From contig JAFMJR010000006.1 in assembly GCA_017853385.1 (NCBI GenBank), positions 1-48,447 of the forward strand: DNA of 48,447 bases. Reading direction: 5' to 3'. The DNA comes from Ilumatobacteraceae bacterium (GTDB taxonomy: Bacteria; Actinomycetota; Acidimicrobiia; Acidimicrobiales; Ilumatobacteraceae). The position numbers and the translations under genes were made by a program. Below, piece after piece: positions 25,865 to 35,169 of the stretch. The stretch's first letter is position 1, and every line of letters starts with the position of its first letter. The notes beneath the pieces are model-generated. The model ran no database searches and had not been told where the DNA came from. It saw nothing but the letters and a program-made list of their open reading frames with translations.

Positions 25865-26779
25865 GTGCTGAAAAACCGTGGGGTCCTTGGAGTTCTGTTT
25901 GGACTCATCAGCGCCAGCCTCTATGGAATCACACCAATATTTGTGTACCACGCGACCGAACATGGAGCCGACTCTTTCGGATTGATGTGCTCTCGGTACG
26001 TCATTGCAGTAGTCATCCTGCTGGCAGTGCGCACAATCAAAATGGGTTTTGGAAAGTGGCCCGAGCGAAAACTGGGAACAAAACTTTTTCTGCTCGGTGC
26101 AGTTGGTCTGTACTCAAACAGTATTTGTATGTTTACGGCATTTGAATACCTACCGAGTGGCTTATCAATGGTGCTGTTTTATTTCTATCCAATTCTTGTT
26201 GTGCTTTTTGGTTGGGTGTTTTTCCGTCATGTTCCACCAAAAATTATTTGGCCTTGTCTTGCAATTACTCTGCTTGGTGTAGCGATGAGCGCAAGTGATC
26301 TTTCTGGTGGTCAAGCAAAAGGTGTTGCCATCATTGTGTTCGGCGCTTTTGCATACGCGATTTATTCGGTGCTTGCTGCAGCATCGATGCCGCGAACTGA
26401 TTTGCTTTCCGGACTCATTCTCATTTTCGGTGGAGCAGGATTTTCATTTGTTGTGGTGTGGTTAATTGACCCACCTGGGCTACCAACAACAATGCCCTTT
26501 GTTGCAGATGTCTGGCTTCCAGCATTAGAGATCGGCACTATTGGCACGATTGGTGCAATGGGTATTTTCTTTGCAGGAATGAATTTGATTGGCGCCAGCA
26601 AAAGCGCCGTAGTGCAAACCTGGGAGGTACTCGTTGCCATTTGTAGCGGCGTGTTCTTTCTTGATCAGAGTTTCAGCGTGCGCCAACTGTTTGGTGCAGT
26701 CCTGATTTTGAGCGGTGTAATCGTGCTGCTTCGCGTAGAGGCCAAGCAAAATAACCCCGATATCCTGTTACCCACATAG
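25865..26779 (+). CDS. EamA/DMT superfamily transporter
   Basis: 304 residues from a GTG, with about ten membrane segments in two similar halves (first half from LGVLFGLISASLYGITPIF, second from GVAIIVFGAFAYAIYSVLAA). This is the standard drug/metabolite transporter layout. These proteins export or import amino acids, nucleosides or other small metabolites, and the substrate cannot be read here. It starts 9 nt after the small membrane protein gene. The riboflavin riboswitch begins 12 nt downstream, but that RNA controls the genes after it, so a flavin link would be speculation. Confidence 0.88.
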   Translation: MLKNRGVLGVLFGLISASLYGITPIFVYHATEHGADSFGLMCSRYVIAVVILLAVRTIKMGFGKWPERKLGTKLFLLGAVGLYSNSICMFTAFEYLPSGLSMVLFYFYPILVVLFGWVFFRHVPPKIIWPCLAITLLGVAMSASDLSGGQAKGVAIIVFGAFAYAIYSVLAAASMPRTDLLSGLILIFGGAGFSFVVVWLIDPPGLPTTMPFVADVWLPALEIGTIGTIGAMGIFFAGMNLIGASKSAVVQTWEVLVAICSGVFFLDQSFSVRQLFGAVLILSGVIVLLRVEAKQNNPDILLPT

Positions 26780-26790
26780 CAATGTGAGTA

Positions 26791-26914
26791 CTTCTTGCAG
26801 GGTTGGGTGAAATCCCCTACCGGCGGTGAAAGCCCGCGACCCCCACGAGCAATCGTGGGGCTGATCTGGTGAAATTCCAGAGCCGACGGTCATAGTCCGG
26901 ATGGGAGCAGGAAG
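26791..26914 (+). ncRNA. FMN riboswitch (RFN element)
   Basis: The conserved RFN core is clear: GGGTGAAATCCCCTACCGGC, GGTGAAAGCCCGCGAC, a variable hairpin CCCCACGAGCAATCGTGGGG, CTGATCTGGTGAAATTCCAG, AGCCGACGGTCATAGTCCGG and ATGGGAG. The closing stem pairs CTTCTTGC (26791-26798) with GCAGGAAG (26907-26914), including one G-U pair. It binds FMN and turns off riboflavin synthesis genes. It sits 128 nt upstream of ribD. Confidence 0.97.
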
Positions 26915-26996
26915 GCAAAGGTTGCGCTTGCGTTTGCACGAACCGCTTTTTGCGGTCTGTTTGCACATGCCGGTGTGTCCCGTGCCGTCTTCGCTC

Positions 26997-27036
26997 TGCC
27001 CTACCTGTGGTTCGCACTGCGCAACAACAAAGGGCA
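26997..27036 (+). promoter_or_regulatory. putative expression platform: stem hiding the ribD Shine-Dalgarno
   Basis: TGCCCT (26997-27002) is the exact complement of AGGGCA (27031-27036), and the latter contains most of the AAAGGG Shine-Dalgarno for the TTG start at 27043. Pairing would block ribosome binding, fitting translational control by the riboswitch. There is also a small hairpin ACCGC-ttttt-GCGGT at 26942-26956 without a following T-run. The switching partner is not resolved. Confidence 0.45.
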
Positions 27037-27042
27037 ACTTCA

Positions 27043-28032
27043 TTGAACACACTCGACGAACAACACATGCGATTGGCAATCACCACAGCCAATGATGCAC
27101 GTCTTCGTTCACGCCCAAACCCGTGGGTTGGAGCTGTTGTCGTTTCACGTGAAGGAAAAGTTTTTGTTGGAGCTACGCGTGAACCGGGCAACGCTCACGC
27201 CGAAATTGTTGCTCTTCAACAGGCTGGTGATCTTGCACAAGGGGCCACGCTGTTTTCAACTCTTGAGCCATGTAGCCATACCGGCCGCACTGGTCCTTGC
27301 ACTGCCGCAATTATTCAAGCAGGCATCACACGTGTTGTTGTTGGAACACAAGATCCAGATGTAAAAGTTTCCGGAAATGGCATTCAGCAACTTCGCAATG
27401 CAGGAATTTCTGTTGAGGTTGGAGTACTTGAACACGAAGTGCGGAGCCAACTTGCCGCTTACCTTCATCACCGATCAACGGGCCGTCCATATGTGGTGTT
27501 GAAAATGGCCAGCACGATTGATGGACGAATTGCTGCTGCCGACGGTACGAGCAAATGGATTACTGGGCAAACAGCTCGCAAGCGCGTTCATGAATTACGT
27601 GCACAAAGTGATGCGATAGTTGTTGGTGCCGGCACGGTACGCGCAGACAATCCATCACTCACCGTGCGCGATGTTGATGGACCTTCCCCTCGACGCATTG
27701 TGCTCGGCAAAATCAGCGACCAAGCACTGGTTCATCCATGCACGCAATGGACAGGCACGTTGCCAGATTTGCTTGACACACTTGGCAAGGAAGGCGTGGT
27801 ACAACTTCTCGTTGAGGGCGGTGCTCGCGTTGCCGCCTCATTTCATCGTGAGCGCCTAATTAACCAATACATCATGCATATTGCACCGGTCATTGCGGGT
27901 GGAGACAATGCTGCTGGAGTTTTTGCTGGTCCTGCAGCGGCAACCATGACCGACATGTGGCGTGGACGTGTGGTGTCGACCACCAATCTTGACGGCGATA
28001 TTGAAATCATTCTCGAACCAAATCTCAACTAA
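27043..28032 (+). CDS. ribD: bifunctional diaminohydroxyphosphoribosylaminopyrimidine deaminase/reductase
   Basis: 329 residues from a TTG at 27043, preceded by AAAGGG with 8 nt spacing; this gives the family start (LDEQHMRLAITTAND), while the ORF track's earlier TTG lies in the leader RNA. The deaminase half has the zinc motifs HAE (about 52) and PCSHTGRTGPC (about 76-86). The reductase half has KMASTIDGRIAAADG, SDAIVVGAGTVRADNPSLTVRD and LLVEGGARV. It performs the second and third steps after GTP ring opening. The reductase half is slightly short compared with E. coli RibD (367 residues in total), but its motifs remain. Confidence 0.94.
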   Translation: MNTLDEQHMRLAITTANDARLRSRPNPWVGAVVVSREGKVFVGATREPGNAHAEIVALQQAGDLAQGATLFSTLEPCSHTGRTGPCTAAIIQAGITRVVVGTQDPDVKVSGNGIQQLRNAGISVEVGVLEHEVRSQLAAYLHHRSTGRPYVVLKMASTIDGRIAAADGTSKWITGQTARKRVHELRAQSDAIVVGAGTVRADNPSLTVRDVDGPSPRRIVLGKISDQALVHPCTQWTGTLPDLLDTLGKEGVVQLLVEGGARVAASFHRERLINQYIMHIAPVIAGGDNAAGVFAGPAAATMTDMWRGRVVSTTNLDGDIEIILEPNLN

Positions 28033-28044
28033 AGGAACCCCTAA

Positions 28045-29280
28045 ATGAGTAACAAACAAGTGGAAATGTCACCCATTGAAGATGTTGTTGCGGCAATTGC
28101 CCGCGGTGAAATGATCGTGATGGTTGACGACGAAGATCGTGAAAATGAGGGCGATCTCATCATGGCTGCACAGTTTGCAACACCTGAAAAGATTGCATTC
28201 ATTGTGCGCCACACATCGGGCGTAGTTGTTGCCCCATTGTCTGGCGAACGTTGCGACGACCTGCGACTTCCGCTCATGGTTGACAACAACACCGAAAGCC
28301 ATCGCACCGCGTTCACTATTTCTGTTGACCTCTTAGAAGGAACAACTACAGGAATTTCTGCAGCAGATCGCGCAGCAACTTTGCGAGCACTTGCCGACCC
28401 ATCAATTTCACATTCTGCGTTTGCTCGACCTGGACACATATTTCCATTGCGAGCTCGTGAAGGTGGCGTGCTGAAGCGCGCAGGACACACCGAAGCCGCA
28501 GTTGACCTTGCTCGTCTTGCTGGTTTGCAGCCTGCTGGAATCATCTGTGAAATCCAAAACGACGACGGCACCATGTCGCGCTTGCCAGACCTTCGCAAGT
28601 TCTGTGCAGAGCACAATCTGTTGCTCTCCTCCATTGCCGACCTTGTTGAATATCGTCGCCATCATGAACGCCTTGTTGAACGAGTTGGTTCAGCAGCCGT
28701 TCCAACAGAGTGGGGCGGATTTACCTGTGTTGCCTACAAGAGCACGATTGACGGCATTGAACATCTTGCATTCGTGAAAGGTGATGTCAGTGACGGCACG
28801 CCAGTACTTACTCGCGTGCATAGCGAATGTTTGACGGGTGATGTGTTTGGAAGCAAGCGCTGCGACTGCGGTCCTCAACTCGCTGCAGCAATGCAGCAAA
28901 TTGAAACTGCGGGTAAAGGCGTTGTCGTGTACTTACGCGGACACGAAGGACGTGGAATTGGAATCGGCCACAAGATTCGTGCTTATTCGTTACAAGATGA
29001 AGGCTTCGACACAGTAGATGCCAATACGCAACTTGGATTACCGGTTGATAGCCGCGAGTACGGCATTGGTGCACAAATTTTGGCTGACCTTGGTGCACGC
29101 GAACTGCGCTTAATGACCAACAACCCGGCCAAATACGGCGGCATTGCTGGATACGGACTCAGCATTGTGGAACGAGTTCCGTTGAGCATTGAACCCACAC
29201 CAGAAAATGAGGCTTACTTGCGCACAAAACGCGAGCGCATGGGACACGTATTCGATTCATCAGACATTTCAGGGAAATAA
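28045..29280 (+). CDS. ribBA: bifunctional 3,4-dihydroxy-2-butanone 4-phosphate synthase / GTP cyclohydrolase II
   Basis: 411 residues. The RibB half has [33 protein letters not shown] and [16 protein letters not shown]. The RibA half has the zinc cysteines in [26 protein letters not shown] and [11 protein letters not shown]. It makes both entry precursors of riboflavin. An AAGGA Shine-Dalgarno precedes the ATG; the gene starts 12 nt after ribD and ends 10 nt before ribH. Confidence 0.97.
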   Translation: MSNKQVEMSPIEDVVAAIARGEMIVMVDDEDRENEGDLIMAAQFATPEKIAFIVRHTSGVVVAPLSGERCDDLRLPLMVDNNTESHRTAFTISVDLLEGTTTGISAADRAATLRALADPSISHSAFARPGHIFPLRAREGGVLKRAGHTEAAVDLARLAGLQPAGIICEIQNDDGTMSRLPDLRKFCAEHNLLLSSIADLVEYRRHHERLVERVGSAAVPTEWGGFTCVAYKSTIDGIEHLAFVKGDVSDGTPVLTRVHSECLTGDVFGSKRCDCGPQLAAAMQQIETAGKGVVVYLRGHEGRGIGIGHKIRAYSLQDEGFDTVDANTQLGLPVDSREYGIGAQILADLGARELRLMTNNPAKYGGIAGYGLSIVERVPLSIEPTPENEAYLRTKRERMGHVFDSSDISGK

Positions 29281-29290
29281 GGAGATCATC

Positions 29291-29761
29291 ATGACCACAT
29301 TTGAAGGAACGCAAGACGGAACCGGACTCCGTGTAGGCATTGTCTGCTCACGATTTAACGAGTTCATTGTGAGTGCACTACTTGACGGAGCAAAGCGCGG
29401 TCTTGCACATCATGGCGTTGCTGAAACCAACATCGACGTTGCCTGGGTGCCAGGTGCATATGAGATTCCGGTCACCGCAAAGGCAATGGCGCTTACCGGT
29501 CGCTACGACACCTTGGTCACCCTTGGCGCAGTAATTCGTGGAGAAACTGCACACTTTGAATATGTTGCTGGTCCAGTTGCAGATTCAATTGCCCAAATTC
29601 AACTTGAAACCGGAATGCCAATTGGCTTCGCTGTGCTTACGGTTGAAAATGTGGAACAAGCCGTAGAACGCTCCGGCCCAGGAGCAGGAAACAAGGGCGA
29701 AGAAGCAGCTGTTGGCGCAATTGAAATGGCCAACGTGTTACGCGCAATTCGCTCAAAATAG
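29291..29761 (+). CDS. ribH: 6,7-dimethyl-8-ribityllumazine synthase
   Basis: 156 residues from the ATG at 29291 with an AAGGAG Shine-Dalgarno; the ORF track's longer start overlaps ribBA. Active-site stretches are SRFNEFIV, PGAYEIPV and GAVIRGETAHFEYV with the catalytic His. It condenses the butanone phosphate with the pyrimidine to form lumazine. The last step, riboflavin synthase (ribE), is not encoded in this operon or elsewhere in the window. The stop is directly adjacent to the stop of the convergent TauD-family gene. Confidence 0.96.
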   Translation: MTTFEGTQDGTGLRVGIVCSRFNEFIVSALLDGAKRGLAHHGVAETNIDVAWVPGAYEIPVTAKAMALTGRYDTLVTLGAVIRGETAHFEYVAGPVADSIAQIQLETGMPIGFAVLTVENVEQAVERSGPGAGNKGEEAAVGAIEMANVLRAIRSK

Positions 29762-30592
29762 TTACAGGAATGGCTTGTCGCCAAGAATGGTTGCACGATG
29801 CATTACCCGTCTATGCGGCATGTAATCGGCAGTTGCATAATGCTGTGTGAGACGGTTGTCCCAAAATGCAAGGTCGTACTGCTTCCACTTCCATCTCACG
29901 GTGAACTCAGGCCTAGACACGTGCGATGTTAAATAGCTAAGAACCATTTCGCTTTCGCGGGTTGAAAGCTCCATGATTCGCGTAGTAAACGAATAGTTGA
30001 CAAAGATTCCGCGTTGCTTACTAACTGGATGAGTTCGAACAACTGGATGAACTACCGGAGGGTTTTTCACCCGCGCATTTTCGACCATTTTGCGAGTCTC
30101 TGGCGAATTGCCGTAGCGCTCAACCGTGAATGATGCAGCAATGTCATGTTCTGCGGTCAAGTTGAGGATGAATTCTTTAAACGAATCAGAAAGAGCCTCA
30201 TATGCGGCAATGCCACTCGCCCACAGCGTGTCGCCCCCAAATGGCGGAAGCACTCGGGCCGAGAGCAACGCCCCAAGTGGCGGGTTTTCAATGAATGTCA
30301 CGTCTGTATGCCACTCATCACTATCTGGTGGATTCTTATCGTTTGTGTCGAGCACGATTATTTCTTTTGCTTCACTCGCATTTGGATAAATGGGGTGAAT
30401 GTGCAGTTCTCCAAATCGCTGCGCAAGATCTCGGTGCTGCACTGGAGTAAGCGGTTGATTCTCAAAAAATAAAACCTGATGTTCAACAAGATGTGCCGAA
30501 ATTTCATCACGTAGGTCATCAGATAGAGGCTGGCAAAGGTCAACTCCTGAAACAAGCCCTCCGAGGGCCGGTGATATTCGTGTTACTTGCAC
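29762..30592 (-). CDS. TauD/TfdA family 2-oxoglutarate- and Fe(II)-dependent dioxygenase
   Basis: 276 residues from a GTG. The iron ligands are seen as HxD in EWHTDVTF and a distal His in TQHYATADY, and the 2-oxoglutarate Arg is in HRATI near the end; FGELHIHPIYP is also family-typical. Members oxidise taurine, alkylsulfates, 2,4-D and similar molecules. The overall sequence looks like taurine-dioxygenase types, but no sulfonate transporter is adjacent, so the substrate is open. A TAATCT box 6 nt upstream suggests leaderless expression. Confidence 0.9.
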   Translation of the reverse strand: MQVTRISPALGGLVSGVDLCQPLSDDLRDEISAHLVEHQVLFFENQPLTPVQHRDLAQRFGELHIHPIYPNASEAKEIIVLDTNDKNPPDSDEWHTDVTFIENPPLGALLSARVLPPFGGDTLWASGIAAYEALSDSFKEFILNLTAEHDIAASFTVERYGNSPETRKMVENARVKNPPVVHPVVRTHPVSKQRGIFVNYSFTTRIMELSTRESEMVLSYLTSHVSRPEFTVRWKWKQYDLAFWDNRLTQHYATADYMPHRRVMHRATILGDKPFL

Positions 30593-30598
30593 ACAAAA

Positions 30599-30604
30599 AG
30601 ATTA
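30599..30604 (-). promoter_or_regulatory. -10 box TAATCT before the TauD-family gene
   Basis: On the minus strand TAATCT fits TANNNT and is 6 nt before the GTG at 30592, with no Shine-Dalgarno; a strong leaderless candidate. Confidence 0.5.
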
Positions 30605-30710
30605 GCCAACAAATACTTCACACCAAAGAGCGAATCACCTGCGCATCTGCAACACATTCCTGCACACATTGCCTGTAGGGCACTCGCCCGGCATAGGAAA
30701 GGAAACAATC

Positions 30711-31160
30711 ATGGGCTTCTTGCTCAATTCACTCGCTGCGGTTGCAAGCCTGCTCACCGTCAATTTGCCACAACGCATTTCTCCACCCGCGTTTGAATCA
30801 CCTATTGAAGCGGTGAGCTACGTGATGTTTGATGTTGACTTCACTTCATTTATGCGCGAGAAGTACACACTGAAGCGCGCATACCCTTACCTCGACTGGA
30901 CAACCGATGGTTGTTCTGCCCCTGTTGTTGGCAATGAAGGCCGATCATTCAATTTCACCAATGCGTGCACTCGACACGACTTTGGGTATCGCAACACCAA
31001 AAGACTCGGGCAATTCAATGAGTCAATTCGCTTGCGTATCGACGAGCAATTTCATCGCGATCTGGAAGCTTCATGTGCAAAGCAAATTCGCACAAGAAAA
31101 GTTCGGTGTCTGATGTGGGCAGAAACGTTCTTTGTTGCAGTGCGTACAACCGGTGGCTAA
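30711..31160 (+). CDS. secreted prokaryotic phospholipase A2
   Basis: 149 residues from the ATG at 30711, which has a good Shine-Dalgarno (GGAAAGGAAA); the ORF track begins 14 codons earlier without one. A hydrophobic N-terminus (GFLLNSLAAVASLLTV) should direct export. The prokaryotic PLA2 signature follows: DGCSAP (67-71 region), then FTNACTRHDFGYRN with the catalytic His-Asp pair at 89-90. Further cysteines near 122 and 133 may form a disulfide. It would release fatty acids from phospholipids outside the cell. It stands alone and is convergent with a Nudix gene. Confidence 0.88.
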   Translation: MGFLLNSLAAVASLLTVNLPQRISPPAFESPIEAVSYVMFDVDFTSFMREKYTLKRAYPYLDWTTDGCSAPVVGNEGRSFNFTNACTRHDFGYRNTKRLGQFNESIRLRIDEQFHRDLEASCAKQIRTRKVRCLMWAETFFVAVRTTGG

Positions 31161-31164
31161 CGCC

Positions 31165-31839
31165 TCAGGCCCACTCCTTCAACACCGCAATGTTGATTAA
31201 TTGGTGCAGCATTTTTCCTGTTGCGCCCCAAATCGTTTCATCATCTAAATGGAAAAAATGAATTTGATATTGATTGGGCGGATTACCCCAATGCTCTTCA
31301 ACATAAGTGTCATCACGTACCAGGTCTGCAAGTGAAACCGAAAATACTCGATCAACTTCCGCGTTGACCGCACTCATAGAAGGTGGCGTCTGCAAATACG
31401 CCAACACGGGAACGATGTGGCTATTGCTCACGTACGTAGAAAGTGCACTCATCTCGCCAATCACCTGCACATGAGCAGGGTCGAGATTGATTTCTTCATA
31501 TGCTTCGCGGATTGCTGCTTCAACAAATGTTTCACCTTCATCAACACGGCCACCAGGAAACGACACTTCCCCTTTGTGATTCGTTAACGCCTTTGAACGC
31601 CTGGTCAACACCACCTCGGGGCCGTTTGCGCCATCAAAAATCGGCACCAAGACAGCCGATGCTCGCGACCCTGGCGGCGGTGGCGCCTGCTTAAGCGTGC
31701 TCGTAAATCGTTGCAATCTCCCCAATAAATCGGCTGTATTTCGAAGGGGTGAATGATCAAGGCGTGCAAACGGATTGGTAGGCCTTACCCACACCGAAGC
31801 GGGACGTGGGATTACCTGATCGCCTCCGGCGCGCAACAT
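31165..31839 (-). CDS. NudL-type Nudix hydrolase (probable CoA pyrophosphatase)
   Basis: 224 residues from the ATG at 31839. The ORF track starts at a TTG nine codons earlier, but that would overlap the small upstream gene; the ATG lies 8 nt after its stop. The Nudix box runs GRVDEGETFVEAAIREAYEE, preceded by the CoA-pyrophosphatase (UPF0035) motif TRRSKALTNHKGEVSFPGG. Such enzymes cut CoA to 3',5'-ADP and phosphopantetheine. The late segment HFFHLDDETIWGATGKML also fits the family. Confidence 0.88.
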   Translation of the reverse strand: MLRAGGDQVIPRPASVWVRPTNPFARLDHSPLRNTADLLGRLQRFTSTLKQAPPPPGSRASAVLVPIFDGANGPEVVLTRRSKALTNHKGEVSFPGGRVDEGETFVEAAIREAYEEINLDPAHVQVIGEMSALSTYVSNSHIVPVLAYLQTPPSMSAVNAEVDRVFSVSLADLVRDDTYVEEHWGNPPNQYQIHFFHLDDETIWGATGKMLHQLINIAVLKEWA

Positions 31840-31847
31840 GGAGTTAC

Positions 31848-32015
31848 TTATGCTTGCGGGGTCCAACCACTTGCAAGTAGTTGGCGAATTACTTCATCAA
31901 GACCAGCAGTCTTCAAGTTGGCAAGTGTTTTGCCAGGTTGTTCTTCACCGCGCTCCCATGTTTCCCAAGCTAAACGGATTTTTTCAAGGTCGGGTGCTGG
32001 TGTAGTGAAGCCCAT
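31848..32015 (-). CDS. 55-residue conserved-looking small protein (not in the ORF track)
   Basis: An open frame of 55 codons from the ATG at 32015 to TAA, below the track's length cutoff. The product starts MGFTTPAPDLEKIRLAWETW, continues ERGEEQPGKTLANLKTAGLD and ends ASGWTPQA. It is soluble, slightly acidic and probably helical. A TAGGCT box 6 nt upstream overlaps the stop codon of the previous gene and would give a leaderless message. The nudL-type gene follows after 8 nt. It resembles short actinobacterial hypothetical proteins I have seen, but I cannot name a family or function. Confidence 0.65.
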   Translation of the reverse strand: MGFTTPAPDLEKIRLAWETWERGEEQPGKTLANLKTAGLDEVIRQLLASGWTPQA

Positions 32016-32021
32016 AACCTC

Positions 32022-32027
32022 AGCCTA
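32022..32027 (-). promoter_or_regulatory. -10 box TAGGCT before the 55-residue gene
   Basis: On the minus strand TAGGCT fits TANNNT, is 6 nt before the ATG at 32015, and its first bases are the TAG stop of the upstream membrane protein gene. Confidence 0.4.
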
Positions 32028-32384
32028 ACGAGAAGGTGTTGACTGTGCACCACGCTTCGCAAAGTTAGTGCCAAGAACAATGATTCCGAGCACAAGACCA
32101 ACTCCAAGAAGTACGAGGCGTCCATTTGTTTCAATGTCGGCGATGAACGACAACACCAAGCACGCAACGATGATGAGCCAATCAATCAAGCGATGTATTC
32201 CGCGACTGATCCACTTAAAAGCACTGAGTACGCCGTCAGCAATTGCGGCATTTGCCAAGATAATTAGTCCCATGACTGCAGGAACAGTTGGCTCTTGTAG
32301 CTGTGCAGACATCATGACCACTCCACCACCAATGAAGTACTCCACCAATTGGTGCATCCAGAATCCGCGACCGTTACTTGCCAT
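32025..32384 (-). CDS. small polytopic membrane protein of unknown function
   Basis: 119 residues with three to four hydrophobic segments (about 18-50, 67-85 and 90-107) separated by short charged loops (FKWISRGIHR, DIETNGR). No enzyme or transporter motif is seen and I do not recognise the family. The ATG at 32384 follows a TAGTGT box by 8 nt, so translation is probably leaderless. It lies downstream of the groEL terminator and upstream of the 55-residue gene on the same strand. Confidence 0.7.
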   Translation of the reverse strand: MASNGRGFWMHQLVEYFIGGGVVMMSAQLQEPTVPAVMGLIILANAAIADGVLSAFKWISRGIHRLIDWLIIVACLVLSFIADIETNGRLVLLGVGLVLGIIVLGTNFAKRGAQSTPSR

Positions 32385-32392
32385 GAGTTAAC

Positions 32393-32398
32393 ACACTA
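32393..32398 (-). promoter_or_regulatory. -10 box TAGTGT before the small membrane protein gene
   Basis: On the minus strand TAGTGT fits TANNNT and is 8 nt before the ATG at 32384. Its -35 region would fall inside the groEL terminator stem. Confidence 0.4.
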
Positions 32399-32407
32399 GA
32401 AGAGAAA

Positions 32408-32443
32408 TGAAAATGCCTCGGGTTTTCACCCGAGGCATTTTCA
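32408..32443 (-). terminator. intrinsic terminator of the groES-groEL operon
   Basis: TGAAAATGCCTCGGG and CCCGAGGCATTTTCA are perfect 15-bp arms around a 6-nt loop. In the groEL direction the stem ends in TTTT. It is 28 nt after the groEL stop and is the strongest intrinsic terminator in the window. Confidence 0.88.
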
Positions 32444-32471
32444 CAATTGTGTAGTTCGTTAAGGAAACGAC

Positions 32472-34139
<1,668 letters not shown>

Positions 34140-34149
34140 CTAGAAAAAA

Positions 34150-34440
34150 TCAGGCAACAACTGCGAGTACGTCGCGGCTGGTGAGAATAAGAAGATCGTC
34201 TCCACCATGGGTGACTTCGGTTCCGCCGTACTTGCTGTACAACACAACATCGCCAACTTTGATGTCAAGTGCGAAATGCTTGCCTTCGTCATCGCTCCAG
34301 CGGCCAGGTCCGACTGCAAGAACGGTGCCCTGCTGTGGCTTCTCTTTTGCGGTGTCTGGGATAACGAGACCAGATGCGGTGGTCTGCACTGCTTCGCTTG
34401 GCTTGACCACGATGCGGTCGTCTAGGGGCTTCAAGTTCAT
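34150..34440 (-). CDS. groES: co-chaperonin GroES
   Basis: 96 residues from the ATG at 34440, with a GGAGG Shine-Dalgarno; the ORF track adds 13 residues from the leader. It begins [16 protein letters not shown] and has the mobile loop [19 protein letters not shown] and [14 protein letters not shown]. It caps the GroEL barrel. Transcription starts at a promoter with a CIRCE operator upstream. Confidence 0.97.
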   Translation of the reverse strand: MNLKPLDDRIVVKPSEAVQTTASGLVIPDTAKEKPQQGTVLAVGPGRWSDDEGKHFALDIKVGDVVLYSKYGGTEVTHGGDDLLILTSRDVLAVVA

Positions 34441-34495
34441 ATGTGAGGTCCTCCGTGTGGCGTGTTCCGGGTGGTTCACGCGGTTGGTTGTTCAG

Positions 34496-34522
34496 TTAGC
34501 ACTCAACGAGTGCGAGTGCTAA
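34496..34522. promoter_or_regulatory. CIRCE operator (HrcA-binding site)
   Basis: TTAGCACTC-N9-GAGTGCTAA is an exact match to the CIRCE consensus. It lies 56 nt upstream of the groES ATG and just downstream of the candidate -10, as expected for HrcA repression of heat-shock genes. Confidence 0.97.
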
Positions 34523-34551
34523 TGATACGGACCTAGGCCCCAATTTTCCAA
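34522..34551 (-). promoter_or_regulatory. groESL promoter
   Basis: On the minus strand TTGGAA (34546-34551), an 18-nt spacer, then TATCAT (34522-34527). The start site would fall within the CIRCE element. Confidence 0.6.
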
Positions 34552-35162
34552 CTGAGCCCACATTGGGCAAGCAGATCGGCCAGGGGTTCAAGAGGCAGGC
34601 CCACAACAGTGGTGAAACTGCCCTGAAGCGTTTCCACCAGTTTCCCGCCATCACCTTGCAGGGCGTATGCCCCCGCCTTGTCAAGGGACTCCCCTGTGGC
34701 CAAGTACCACTCCATGAGCTCCTCAGAGATCTGAACAAGGGTGACCGAAGCCGAGTCAACGGTATGGGCCTGTTGTTCCCCTCGCACCACCGAGATGGCG
34801 GTGTGCACGCGATGGGTGCGGCCTGACATTTCGTTCAGCATTCGACGCGCGTCATCCAGGTTTTCTGGCTTACCAAAAATTTCACCGTCAACATCAACCG
34901 TGGTGTCAGCAGCAATTACCACCACATCACTTCCTGTGAATCGCTGAGCAATTGTCTGCGCCTTACTTTGCGCCAATCGCTGTACGTGCGCAAGTGGTGT
35001 CTCGTGTTCGAACGGTGTTTCATCGATGTCAGCCGGCTCAATGTCAAAAGTCATTTGGCCTTCTCCGAAAATTTCATCGACAAACTTTGTGAGCAGATCT
35101 ACACGTCGTGGGGAACGTGATGCGAGAACAATTCTTGGCTGCGAGGTACTCGGAGGTTCCAT
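34533..35162 (-). CDS. maf: Maf family nucleoside triphosphate pyrophosphatase
   Basis: 209 residues from the ATG at 35162; a GTG six codons earlier (35180) would overlap dusB and is the alternative. The Maf signature is LASRSPRRVDLL near the N-terminus, followed by AADTTVDVDGEIFGKP and MSGRTHRVHTA, and ALQGDGGKLVETLQGSFTTVVGLPL at the end. These enzymes hydrolyse non-canonical or TTP/UTP nucleotides and in some bacteria affect septum formation. It is the last gene before the groES promoter and 7 nt after dusB. Confidence 0.93.
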   Translation of the reverse strand: MEPPSTSQPRIVLASRSPRRVDLLTKFVDEIFGEGQMTFDIEPADIDETPFEHETPLAHVQRLAQSKAQTIAQRFTGSDVVVIAADTTVDVDGEIFGKPENLDDARRMLNEMSGRTHRVHTAISVVRGEQQAHTVDSASVTLVQISEELMEWYLATGESLDKAGAYALQGDGGKLVETLQGSFTTVVGLPLEPLADLLAQCGLSWKIGA

Positions 35163-35169
35163 AGCGAAA

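Noticed and set aside
26942-26956. hairpin ACCGC-ttttt-GCGGT after the FMN aptamer as a transcription terminator
   Set aside because: The stem is only 5 bp and no T-run follows it, so a terminator call is not supported.
7033-30592. a taurine degradation pathway from the class III aminotransferase and the TauD-family dioxygenase
   Set aside because: The genes are 22 kb apart, no sulfonate transporter or sulfoacetaldehyde enzyme is present, and neither substrate can be assigned from sequence.
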